NCBI RefSeq assembly: GCF_003967195.1
Contig: NZ_AP018725.1
Location: 1,116,001 to 1,180,000, forward strand
Source of the DNA: Sulfuriflexus mobilis
GTDB lineage: Bacteria > Pseudomonadota > Gammaproteobacteria > AKS1
DNA length: 64,000 nt
Direction of reading: 5' to 3'
This document shows, one piece after another, positions 48,108-56,036 of the stretch. Every line of letters starts with the position of its first letter. The stretch's first letter is position 1. A program made the translations under genes and the position numbers. Under the pieces are notes generated by a model that saw only the letters and a program-made list of their open reading frames with translations, did not search any database and was not told the DNA's origin.

Positions 48108-48268
48108 CTTGGAATACCTAAGGGTCAGACTCGATCGATCCAGCACATAATTGACATTTCAATGGAGTCTGACAGTATTGATTCTATAAGCCTGGCCCAG
48201 GAAACAGCGTCCTGGCACTGTCATAATTAAGAACTTGACGTGCGGAATAATGAACAGGGAGAGTGGTT

Positions 48269-49681
48269 ATGCGCATCATATTACACAGCAAGATAATCAT
48301 CATGGCTTGTCTGGCGTTCGCTCCGGCGACGTGGGCGGCAGAAATCGTCTTTTCCAGCCCTTCAGCAAATGCTACCTGGTATCAGACACACCACTATGAT
48401 ATCTGCTGGACACGCACAGCAGACGTGTTGCCACCGCTGAAACTTTCTATTGAAAAGGCGTCTGGCGGTGGTCAGCGTTTTATCTCGCTTAATCTGGGCA
48501 CCACCGATCTTTCCCATTGTTACCATTGGGGTGTTTACCATGACTTGCCCCAGGTCCCACATCGCCTGTGCGTGCATGGCACAGCCAATAATGTCGTATT
48601 CAAAGGCTGCAGTGAGCCGTTCTCTGTTCTTGCCCCATCCGAGTTGTCTGCAGACAATATCAGCATTACCCCCGATCCACGTAATTCCTCTGATTTACTC
48701 CAATATCAGGCAACGGTTCATGCAGAGGGCCCGGATATTCCGGAAAGCGTGAAAGCTGAGTTCAAAGTGTATGGCCCGGGTGGTGCCGTTATCATTAGCG
48801 ACGATAGGACACTTCGTTTTGAAAACGCATCGACCTATCTGTTCAAGCGTAAGTACCGGGTGCCGCAGTGGGCGTTGTACCGAAATGAATTAACTCTGGA
48901 TACGGCTGCCCAGGCCAGGGAGCGTGATGAAGAAAACAATAAGGTGAAAACGATTTATGCCGTCAACCCCGAGCCCGACCTGCAGGTCTATGTGCGCCCC
49001 CATGTGCCATCAGTGGCTGTGCTCAAACGCCGTTCAGTTCGCGCCTATGTCAAAAACGTCGGCGAACGGAAGTCACCCGAGTCAGCATTACGCTTCTGGA
49101 TTGAGGGAAAGGGTACCGAGACCTATACCGTGCCCAGGCTGGATCCAGGAGAGAAATGGTCTGTTGTAAGAAAACCCAAGTGGACCCTGGGAGGGATGAA
49201 GGACTTCAGGGTAACGGTAGACCCCGATAATCAGCTCAATGAATTGAACGAAGGCAATAACGTGCACGAGGGCCGCATGTTTGTCCGCGGGATACCGGTG
49301 AAGTTTGATAGTCGGGGCCTGGGAACGCCAGCCGACCTGCGTGTAAGGGCCTGGATACCCGAGTCGATGAAGAGAAACAAGAAGACGCCCATCCTGCTGG
49401 AGGTGAAGAATTCTGCCATGAGTAGTCACAAGGCGGAAAACATCGTGCTGACAGCCACCCTGGATCATGCCGTTATCAAGCAGGGTTCATGGTCTGATAT
49501 TGTTACACGTTTCGATATCGATGAGCTGTTGCCAGGCGAAAAACGTATCTTTGTGCTAAACATCGAGACGGCCAAATCGATTAACAGCAGGCAGCATTTT
49601 ACTGCCTCGGTCAGGCTCACCGGTACGGAGCCGAACATGGCCAACAATGATCTGTCACGAATGATAGATATCACAAATTAA
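48269..49681 (+). CDS. Exported protein with CARDB-like domains
   Basis: The product is 470 residues from the ATG at 48269 (GGAG 7 bases upstream). A signal peptide ends at ATWAAE. Two or three beta-rich segments resemble CARDB cell-adhesion-type domains: PDLQVYVRP near 232, VDPDNQLNELNEGNN near 315, and a C-terminal segment ending TGTEPNMANNDLSRMI. It should be periplasmic or surface-bound. No partner gene is adjacent; repeats flank both sides. Confidence 0.75.
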   Translation: MRIILHSKIIIMACLAFAPATWAAEIVFSSPSANATWYQTHHYDICWTRTADVLPPLKLSIEKASGGGQRFISLNLGTTDLSHCYHWGVYHDLPQVPHRLCVHGTANNVVFKGCSEPFSVLAPSELSADNISITPDPRNSSDLLQYQATVHAEGPDIPESVKAEFKVYGPGGAVIISDDRTLRFENASTYLFKRKYRVPQWALYRNELTLDTAAQARERDEENNKVKTIYAVNPEPDLQVYVRPHVPSVAVLKRRSVRAYVKNVGERKSPESALRFWIEGKGTETYTVPRLDPGEKWSVVRKPKWTLGGMKDFRVTVDPDNQLNELNEGNNVHEGRMFVRGIPVKFDSRGLGTPADLRVRAWIPESMKRNKKTPILLEVKNSAMSSHKAENIVLTATLDHAVIKQGSWSDIVTRFDIDELLPGEKRIFVLNIETAKSINSRQHFTASVRLTGTEPNMANNDLSRMIDITN

Positions 49682-49712
49682 ATTCGTGGGGCCGGAAAAC
49701 GATTAAAAGGCG

Positions 49713-49758
49713 AATAAAAGTGGGTAGTGACAAATGCATCTCATTCTCACTTATCACA
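49713..49758. repeat. Degenerate copy of the GACAAATG palindromic repeat
   Basis: AATAAAAGTGGGTAGTGACA continues into CAAATGCATCTCATTCTCAC; the loop CATCTCATTCT is identical to that at 48077-48087, but both arms have changes. Confidence 0.7.
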
Positions 49759-49846
49759 AATGAATTAAATTGAAGTCAACGCACATTACCCCGTGTCCGT
49801 GGGTCCAGCCGATGGGGAGGTAATGTAATTTGCTATGCAGTGACTT

Positions 49847-49945
49847 ATGAATGTCGCGGGAGGCAGCACGCCGGGTGCGACCAAACCCGGATTTACAGTC
49901 GCCGATCCCGCCTGTGGTACTTGTGACGTTTTATTGGCCGCTTGA
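49847..49945 (+). pseudogene. Relic of a type I DNA methylase (HsdM) motif region
   Basis: A 32-codon frame contains FTVADPACGTCDVLLAA, which matches the SAM-binding motif of HsdM-like N6-adenine methylases (typically VADPACGTGGFLLAA). The frame is bounded by stops on both sides and cannot be a functional enzyme. It ends at the promoter of the next gene pair. It suggests that a restriction-modification locus once stood here. Confidence 0.6.
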
Positions 49946-49969
49946 CTTTGATTAGAGAGTTGTTATTCT
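49942..49969 (+). promoter_or_regulatory. Sigma-70 promoter of the winged-helix/nucleotidyltransferase pair
   Basis: TTGACT (49942-49947) and TATTCT (49964-49969) are 16 bases apart, 32 bases before the ATG at 50002. Because of this, the in-frame TTG at 49942 is rejected as the gene start. Confidence 0.7.
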
Positions 49970-49972
49970 TTA

Positions 49973-49987
49973 TTCGCGAATCGCGAA
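49973..49987. promoter_or_regulatory. Operator-like palindrome TTCGCGAATCGCGAA
   Basis: A perfect 15-base palindrome (7-bp arms around one A) lies 3 bases after the -10 element, over the likely transcription start. It is a good candidate binding site for the winged-helix protein encoded next. Confidence 0.65.
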
Positions 49988-50001
49988 CAGAGAATGCTGA
50001 A

Positions 50002-50523
50002 ATGAACCTTAAGCCACAAGATATACTCTTTTTATTGAAACTGGTCTCTATTCATACAAAAGACTGGACTTTCAATAAGTTAGCCAATGAGCTAGGCATG
50101 AGCCCATCGGAGGTACATGCTGCTGCCAAACGAGCGGTTTTTGCGAGGTTAGCAATCAAAAAGGGTGACAATATTTGGCCGAATATCAATAACTTGGAAG
50201 ACTTCTTGTTGCACGGTATTCAGTACGTATTTGTACCAGAACGAGGTGAATTAAACCGTGGTATGCCGACTGCCTACGCTTCTGCACCCATGGATTCGTA
50301 TTTTGATAATTATAAAGAATTACCACCGGTATGGCCTGATCCGGAGGGAGAGGTACGAGGTGAGTCTTTTTCACCGCTATATAAGTCAGCGCCCAAAGCA
50401 GCGAAAAACGACCCAAAGCTCTATGAGTTATTAGCTCTGGTGGATGCAATTCGAGGCGGGCGTGCCAGGGAAAGAGATATTGCTAAAAAGGAATTGAAAA
50501 AGCGACTTGAACAATATGGCTAG
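50002..50523 (+). CDS. Winged-helix protein, probable antitoxin or regulator
   Basis: The product is 173 residues from the ATG at 50002. Residues about 5-65 read as a winged helix-turn-helix (ILFLLKLVSIHTKDWTFNKLANELGMSPSEVHAAAKRAV). The remainder is polar with a basic C-terminus. Its stop overlaps the nucleotidyltransferase start by 8 bases. The pair looks like a toxin-antitoxin module of the AbiE type, with this gene as the DNA-binding antitoxin; the palindrome upstream supports autoregulation. Confidence 0.65.
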   Translation: MNLKPQDILFLLKLVSIHTKDWTFNKLANELGMSPSEVHAAAKRAVFARLAIKKGDNIWPNINNLEDFLLHGIQYVFVPERGELNRGMPTAYASAPMDSYFDNYKELPPVWPDPEGEVRGESFSPLYKSAPKAAKNDPKLYELLALVDAIRGGRARERDIAKKELKKRLEQYG

Positions 50524-51220
50524 AATACAGAATCCTAACTTGGAGATATTAATGCTTGCCGTTGACCAGCTTGGAGAATTAGCTGATGAGATGGTGTTTT
50601 TAGGTGGATGTGCAACAGGCTTATTAATAACGGATCCAGCTGCCCCGCCTATACGTGTTACACGAGATGTGGATGCTATTGTGCAGGTAGTTTCACGTGC
50701 TGATTATTATCAATTATCAGAAAAATTACGTGCACGAGGTTTTACAGAAGATATTAGTGATGACGCACCCATATGTCGGTGGGTGGCAGATAATATAATT
50801 CTTGATGTCATGCCGATAGATACACAGATATTGGGCTTTGGTAATAAATGGTATGCACCAGCAGCTGCGAATGCGAAATTAATAGGCTTACCAACTGGAA
50901 AGAAAATTAGCATGGTATCAGCACCATACTTTCTGATAACCAAACTTGAAGCATTCGATGGAAGAGGGGGAGGGGATTATCTGGCGAGTCATGATATCGA
51001 AGATATCATTGCAGTATTGGATGGTAGACCTGCAATTGTAGATGAAGTAAAACAAGCAGAATCAAATCTTGCGAAAGAACTATCAGAGCGTTTCCAAGGG
51101 TTGTTGCAAGATTCAAGGTTTGTTGAGTCTGTATCCGGGCACATGCCAACAGATGAAACAAGTCAAGCACGTGTTATAGTTATATTGGATATTATGAAGA
51201 GTATTACGAAAAACCAATGA
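50516..51220 (+). CDS. Nucleotidyltransferase-fold protein, possible AbiEii-like toxin
   Basis: The product is 234 residues from the ATG at 50516. The nucleotidyltransferase signature is FLGGCATGLL (28-37) followed by TRDVDAIV with Asp51 and Asp53. Later LISKLEAF-like YFLITKLEAFDGRGGGDYLASHDIEDI fits the same superfamily (written here in part as family context). It is translationally coupled to the winged-helix gene. AbiEii/MenT toxins block growth by modifying tRNA; that function is inferred. Confidence 0.7.
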   Translation: MARIQNPNLEILMLAVDQLGELADEMVFLGGCATGLLITDPAAPPIRVTRDVDAIVQVVSRADYYQLSEKLRARGFTEDISDDAPICRWVADNIILDVMPIDTQILGFGNKWYAPAAANAKLIGLPTGKKISMVSAPYFLITKLEAFDGRGGGDYLASHDIEDIIAVLDGRPAIVDEVKQAESNLAKELSERFQGLLQDSRFVESVSGHMPTDETSQARVIVILDIMKSITKNQ

Positions 51221-51281
51221 GTGCATCAGAAATAGTAAACAAAGTCTGGAGCTACGCGCATGTCTTGCGTGACGATGGCAA

Positions 51282-51330
51282 GAAAGGGATCGGTTACAAA
51301 TGCATCTCATTCTCATTGATCGCGGTCCAT
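51282..51330. repeat. Degenerate copy of the GACAAATG palindromic repeat
   Basis: GAAAGGGATCGGTTACAAAT leads into GCATCTCATTCTCATTGATC; the central loop is identical to the other copies while the arms have drifted. Confidence 0.7.
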
Positions 51331-51399
51331 TTTTGATTTAGTTTGATGAATTCTCAGCGAGCCCTTTTAAGGCATTAACAAACACTCCCGGTTTACTCT

Positions 51400-51582
51400 A
51401 TGAATGCAATTTCCTTACCCGGATTTAGTGATTCCTTTAATGCACTAAGCCACTTATTGGGCGCGCTTATTGCCCTGTACTATGGCATTAGCTTGTTACG
51501 CCTCACAGGTGGACATCGGGATTTATTTGTCGCTGTCAGTGTGTTTGGAATAAAAGGGGCGGTGACAAATGAGAGTCATTAG
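51400..51582 (+). pseudogene. Truncated hemolysin-III-like membrane protein
   Basis: The first 45 codons (MNAISLPGFSDSFNALSHLLGALIALYYGISLLR) look like the N-terminus of the hemolysin III/PAQR family, which normally runs to about 210 residues. The frame then enters a palindromic repeat at 51553 and stops. Nothing downstream continues the family. The repeat therefore replaced the rest of the gene or marks the deletion point. Confidence 0.55.
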
Positions 51583-51608
51583 TATTTCTATTTGTCACCG
51601 GACCCTTT
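51553..51608. repeat. Palindromic repeat inside the truncated membrane-protein gene
   Basis: AAAGGGGCGGTGACAAAT (51553-51570) and ATTTGTCACCGGACCCTTT (51590-51608) are inverted copies with one extra base in the right arm. Confidence 0.85.
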
Positions 51609-51662
51609 AAGTAATGGGAGTAGGGCATAACGATCAGAATGAGAAATGGGCACGGAGAAAAA

Positions 51663-52220
51663 TTACTTTCTTGTCGGGAGCTTGGGCATCCCAATTACTT
51701 TAAAGATTCTCTTGATACCTAGCCAGAGCCTGTGGCGATGGTATTCAGCCAGCGCATGCTGGATATTTCCATTACTTTTCAGTTTACGGGTTAATGCTTT
51801 GAACAGCAGACTTAGCCCTTCCCAATCGTCTATGTTGGACGAGGCGAGGTGGCACCTTAAGGAAAGGAAAAAATAGCTGTCTGTATCAAGTTTTGGATCC
51901 ACGTCATTGAGTTGTTTCCTGCTAAATAAAAGACACGGCGTCTTGTTTATCTGCCGCCTCTCATGCCATGACCAACCTCCATGGTTAATCACATCATTAT
52001 AGGTTGATTCCTGAGCCTTTTCATTTGCGGGGCTAACGATGGTTGCAGACTGTTCAGTGATTTCACCAAAATATCTAATAATCTTACTAATATTCTCGTG
52101 TTGTGATGGTACGAGCAAGGCATCAAATGGACTAATGATGACATACACATACCATGCAGCAGGACGAATGTTGTCATCTGTAAAGGAGTCCACTTCGTCA
52201 AATTGAAAGTGCTGAAACAT
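51663..52220 (-). CDS. Hypothetical protein
   Basis: The product is 185 residues. It starts MFQHFQFDEVDSF and contains AWYVYVIISPFDALLVP near 22 and NHGGWSWHERRQINKTPCL near 78. There is no signal peptide, membrane segment or motif I recognise. Codon use is AT-richer than in the left half of the window. It lies alone between two palindromic repeats, so it may have been acquired with the island. Confidence 0.55.
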   Translation of the reverse strand: MFQHFQFDEVDSFTDDNIRPAAWYVYVIISPFDALLVPSQHENISKIIRYFGEITEQSATIVSPANEKAQESTYNDVINHGGWSWHERRQINKTPCLLFSRKQLNDVDPKLDTDSYFFLSLRCHLASSNIDDWEGLSLLFKALTRKLKSNGNIQHALAEYHRHRLWLGIKRIFKVIGMPKLPTRK

Positions 52221-52559
52221 ACAGGGCCTTTTGCCTACCTGGGCGATATTATCAACAAGTAATATCCGCTTTTAATATTGCAGCAAGGTTCATATTATTT
52301 CCATCAGGTTTTTCAGAATCAAGAGATCAGAGTGAGTAACCCCACCAATCTCTGGATAGAGCAAGAAAGGGCTCGGTGACAAATGCGAATAATTTGTATT
52401 TCGATTTGTCACCGATCCCTTTAATTCTCCAATTTTCCAAAAAAACGCTTTCTAAAAGGCGTCCGGGAATTCGTAATTCAGGTTCAGCTATCTCAATCCA
52501 TTGGCTAATAAGCGACCTTAAAAGGTGACGTAGGGCGTATTTCTATATCATAATTAGTT
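52221..52559. other. Intergenic region before relA
   Basis: The gap contains one palindromic repeat (52366-52422) and otherwise no recognisable element. The relA promoter should lie in its last 100 bases; no strong consensus is seen. Confidence 0.4.
52366..52422. repeat. Palindromic repeat, GGTGACAAAT type
   Basis: AAAGGGCTCGGTGACAAAT (52366-52384) and ATTTGTCACCGATCCCTTT (52404-52422) are inverted copies with one mismatch. Confidence 0.85.
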
Positions 52560-54740
52560 ATGGAAGCCACAAAGCAACAGCAAAAGGTCAGCTCTCAATA
52601 CTCTCTCTCAGAGTATATCGACCAACTCGTTAGCAATTCATCTCATCTTCACCAGCGCTCTGAGCTGCTGGAAAAAGCCTGCCAGTATGCATGGGATATT
52701 CAGGATGTTAAGTCTGAAATGCCCAGCAGCCTGGATGTGGCGCTATTGCTCAGCCAGTTAAGTGCGGATGAAACGACGATCATAGTCTGTTTGCTCAGCG
52801 ACAGCCGTCTGCGCAATGAAGAGTTTTACAAGGTAATCAAAACCGAGTTTGGTGAAGATGTTCTGCACCTGGTTAAGGGCATTGAGAAACTTCACGGCTT
52901 TAAAGCCAATAAGATGGATAGCCATGAGCAGGCCGAGCGCCTGAGAAGAATGTTGCTGGCGATGGTCGATGATGTACGCGTGGTGCTGGTCAAGCTGGCC
53001 TACCGGGTGCAGCGTCTCAGGGAATTAGCCGATAAAGATGAGGTCACCCAGAAGGCGGTGGCATCAGAATCACTTGAGATTTTTTCCCCCATTGCCAACC
53101 GGCTGGGGATCGGGCAATTAAAATGGGAGCTGGAAGACTTGTCTTTCCGTTATTTACAGCCTGAAACCTACCGGCGTGTGGCAAAAATGCTGGAGGAGAA
53201 AAGGGGCGAGCGGGAAGCCTATATTAACGAGGTTGTTACAGAAGTTCAGGCGCTGCTCAAAAGTGCCGGCATTGATGGCCGGGTCTATGGCCGGCCAAAA
53301 CATATTTACAGCATCTGGTCGAAAATGACCCGTAAAGACGTACCTTTTACAGAATTGTTTGATGTTCGGGCCATCCGGGTAACGGTCAACACGGTAACAG
53401 AATGCTACACCGCGCTGGGTCTGATTCATGGTCGCTGGCATCATATTGCCAAAGAGTTTGATGATTACATCGCCAATACCAAGGAAAACGGCTATCAAAG
53501 TCTGCATACGGCTGTTTACGGGCCTAAAGGCAAACCCGTTGAAATCCAGATCAGAACCTGGGCCATGCATGAGTTTGCGGAATACGGTGTTGCCGCACAC
53601 TGGCGTTATAAAGAGCGCACAGCCCAGGACGAGGTGCTGGAAAAAACCATCCATTCCATCAGGAAGCTATTAGAAACACCGGAAGCCGATGAGGAAGAAT
53701 TACTCGATAGTTTTAAAACTGAATTGTTTTCTGACCGGGTCTTTGTGTTAAGCCCTGATGGCAAGGTTATCGACTTGCCGCAAGGCGCGACACCTGTCGA
53801 TTTTGCCTACAGCATTCATACTGAAGTTGGGCATAAATGCAGGGGCGCCAAGGTGAATGGCAAGATTGTGCCGCTAACCACCAAACTCGAAAACGGCGTG
53901 CAGGTAGAGATTTTAACGAAAAATAATCCAGGGCCAAGCAGGGACTGGTTAAATCCTAACCTGGGCTATATCGCCAGTAGCAGGACGCGTTCCAGAATAA
54001 AAGCCTGGTTCCGGCAGCAGGACTACGAGCAGAATGTCATTGATGGAAAGGCCATCATTGAGCGCGAACTAAGGCGCATGCATATTTTGAATTACGACGC
54101 GGAAAAATCGATTAAATATTTTAACGCGCAAACGGAAGAAGAGTGGCAGGCCAAGGTTGGTCGCGGCGATATCAGTTCGGCTCAGCTAATTTCCGGATTA
54201 AACCAGGCCTATTCAGATGAGACCGTTAAACCCTTGCCGGATCGGCCCAGGCCAAGAAGGGCGGCCAATAAAGGCGAGAGCAATGCGGTTAATGTTAGCG
54301 GGGTGGGTAACCTGTTAACCAGTATTGCGCCCTGTTGTGAGCCTGTGCCGGGTGATGAAATCATCGGTTTCATTACGCGAGGTAAAGGTGTTTCCGTTCA
54401 TCGGCAGGATTGCATCAATATACTCAACCTTGAACAGGATAAACAGGATAATTTAATTTCAGTCGAATGGTCTAACCAGGATAACCAGGTGTTTGAAATC
54501 AACCTGATGATCGAGGCGATTGATCGCCCGGGGCTGTTAAGAGACATAACAGGCATACTGTCTGATCTTAAGGTCAACGTGCTTGGTGTACAAACCAGCT
54601 CAAACAAAGAGACACAAATGGCTGATATGCAAATCATTATGGAAATACAGGACCTGCAACAATTACAAAAAGTCTCTGATAAAATTATGCAATTAACAAA
54701 TGTGCTTAAGGTTTATAATAATAGGGCACAAACGAATTAA
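52560..54740 (+). CDS. relA: GTP pyrophosphokinase RelA
   Basis: The product is 726 residues. It makes (p)ppGpp from GTP/GDP and ATP when uncharged tRNA sits in the ribosome. The N-terminal hydrolase domain is degenerate: where HDxxED is expected it reads CLLSDSRLR. The synthetase domain (about 230-350) has YGRPKHIYSIWSKM, ELFDVRAIRV and ENGYQSLHTAV. TGS (about 390-450) and a C-terminal ACT domain (about 650-720, IDRPGLLRDITGIL) follow. The loss of hydrolase residues marks it as RelA and not SpoT. Confidence 0.95.
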   Translation: MEATKQQQKVSSQYSLSEYIDQLVSNSSHLHQRSELLEKACQYAWDIQDVKSEMPSSLDVALLLSQLSADETTIIVCLLSDSRLRNEEFYKVIKTEFGEDVLHLVKGIEKLHGFKANKMDSHEQAERLRRMLLAMVDDVRVVLVKLAYRVQRLRELADKDEVTQKAVASESLEIFSPIANRLGIGQLKWELEDLSFRYLQPETYRRVAKMLEEKRGEREAYINEVVTEVQALLKSAGIDGRVYGRPKHIYSIWSKMTRKDVPFTELFDVRAIRVTVNTVTECYTALGLIHGRWHHIAKEFDDYIANTKENGYQSLHTAVYGPKGKPVEIQIRTWAMHEFAEYGVAAHWRYKERTAQDEVLEKTIHSIRKLLETPEADEEELLDSFKTELFSDRVFVLSPDGKVIDLPQGATPVDFAYSIHTEVGHKCRGAKVNGKIVPLTTKLENGVQVEILTKNNPGPSRDWLNPNLGYIASSRTRSRIKAWFRQQDYEQNVIDGKAIIERELRRMHILNYDAEKSIKYFNAQTEEEWQAKVGRGDISSAQLISGLNQAYSDETVKPLPDRPRPRRAANKGESNAVNVSGVGNLLTSIAPCCEPVPGDEIIGFITRGKGVSVHRQDCINILNLEQDKQDNLISVEWSNQDNQVFEINLMIEAIDRPGLLRDITGILSDLKVNVLGVQTSSNKETQMADMQIIMEIQDLQQLQKVSDKIMQLTNVLKVYNNRAQTN

Positions 54741-55073
54741 ACGGGGTGGAGTGACCTGGGGTCCCTTTGGACTTCATCAGGCATTTTCTTGGCCAAAGAA
54801 CCCTTGTAGTTTTTCAGCATAGAACTCTATGGGTTCTATCATGCATAGCTTACCCACCGTTCCGGAGGGTCAAGACAATGATGGATACCTTAGCCTGCGG
54901 GTCCTGGCAACTCGCCTTGCCTGTTCTGGTTGTTTAATTTTAACCAGTTTGGAAATAACCAGACAAACCAGGTCAGAGTGCATTGGTTTCTATATCAGGG
55001 AATATTCTTCTCTACAGTCATTTAATTATTTGTTAGATTATTATATTGTCTAGCGCTCACAGGAAGACCTGTT
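54741..55073. other. Intergenic region with relic repeat between relA and the YjbQ gene
   Basis: No gene is supported. The stretch 54790-54875 (CCAAAGAACCC, then GGGTTCTATCATG, then TTCCGGAGGGTCAAGACAA) resembles 59203-59284 in order and sequence, so both may be decayed copies of one element. AAAACC/GGTTTG-like AT-rich hairpins follow at 54935-54970. Confidence 0.4.
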
Positions 55074-55511
55074 TTGAAAATCAGCCCATCATTTATCGAA
55101 CTGGAAACCGGCAATGGCATTGCCCTGCATGACCTCATGCCGGGCATTCGAGAGGCTGTCGCAAAGTCCGGCATCACAAACGGCTTTGTGACCGTGACCT
55201 CGCAACACACCACCACGGCGATCGCGATTAACGAGTTTGAGGAACGGCTGCTTGAGGATGTCAAAACGTTTTTAACGCGCCTTATTCCACCCGGTGACAG
55301 ATATCTACATAATGATATTGACATGCGTGATTGCCCGGAGGATGAGCCGGAAAATGCCCATTCGCATCTCGCAGCGATGTTACTCGGCAGTTCTGAGGTG
55401 ATCGGGCTCAGCGCGGGGGAGTTGGTACTGGGCCAGTACCAGTCCGTGATGTTGTATGAGCTGGACGGGCCGCGTCAGCGCAAAGTGAATGTACAGGTTG
55501 TGGGTGAATGA
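55074..55511 (+). CDS. UPF0047/YjbQ-family protein
   Basis: The product is 145 residues from a TTG at 55074, with AGGA 10 bases upstream; no ATG is placed well. Family signatures are GFVTVTSQHTTTAIAINEFE near 42, NDIDMRDCPEDEPENAHSHL near 85, and a C-terminal LGQYQSVMLYELDGPRQRKV. YjbQ has weak thiamine-phosphate synthase activity, and its true role is unclear. The following gene overlaps its stop by 4 bases. Confidence 0.9.
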   Translation: MKISPSFIELETGNGIALHDLMPGIREAVAKSGITNGFVTVTSQHTTTAIAINEFEERLLEDVKTFLTRLIPPGDRYLHNDIDMRDCPEDEPENAHSHLAAMLLGSSEVIGLSAGELVLGQYQSVMLYELDGPRQRKVNVQVVGE

Positions 55512-55837
55512 AACGTTTAACGATATTTATCAATGACCTGGCCGTCTATGAATATGATCGCGACACAGCGTTAGACGAGTGGCAGCAGGCCTTTCTTGAG
55601 AAAATGGATAGCGATATGGGACGCGGGTTCACGATCCAGGGCGAGTTGATCGCCCATCCAGACAGCCAGCAGCGGGCCAGGTTTGTTGTCATGAATCTTA
55701 TCAAGGCATTGCAGCAGGAAAATGAAGCGGCAATATCGGTTTCCTGTGCCTACTTAAGCACCCGGCTACCCGGGCTGGTTGAAGTGCATGCGAATGATCA
55801 CGAAGGCACGGTTAAGATCGAGTTGCTTGAAGAATAA
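55508..55837 (+). CDS. Small hypothetical protein coupled to YjbQ
   Basis: The product is 109 residues, overlapping the YjbQ gene by 4 bases (ATGA). It begins MKRLTIFINDLAVYEYDRDT, is mixed alpha/beta, and has no signal or membrane segment. I do not recognise the family. The coupling suggests a joint function with the YjbQ protein. Confidence 0.65.
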   Translation: MKRLTIFINDLAVYEYDRDTALDEWQQAFLEKMDSDMGRGFTIQGELIAHPDSQQRARFVVMNLIKALQQENEAAISVSCAYLSTRLPGLVEVHANDHEGTVKIELLEE

Positions 55838-56036
55838 GGTAACAGGGGTCAGGCCACGATGTATTCATATCAATAAGCTATTACCTGCCATGAAGTTGCC
55901 ATGTTTCTATCCGGGCCTGTTCCATAAGTGGCAGCTTATGGAAATTATAAGAATAATCTACTTTTACTTATACCTGATTCTGCCTATGCTTTAGCCTGTT
56001 TTGTAGCGGATATTTGTGGAAGCAGGGGGGTAGACC

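Larger units (their letters stand above)
47852..48268. other. Repeat-filled gap with a GC-rich relic block
   Basis: The gap holds two copies of the AAAGGG repeat (47897-47929 and 48057-48107) around a GC-rich block (47930-48045) that contrasts with the AT-rich flanks. The block has open frames but no recognisable domain; it may be remnant coding DNA of a mobile element. Confidence 0.45.

Noticed and set aside
49942-50523. Start of the winged-helix gene at the TTG at 49942
   Set aside because: That codon is the -35 element of the likely promoter; the ATG at 50002 lies after the -10 and operator.
48057-52422. A CRISPR array made of the evenly named palindromic repeats
   Set aside because: The copies are hundreds to thousands of bases apart with genes between them, not short regular spacers.
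54829-55053. A 74-codon plus-strand frame after relA
   Set aside because: No family, composition of an intergenic region, and it overlaps a decayed repeat.
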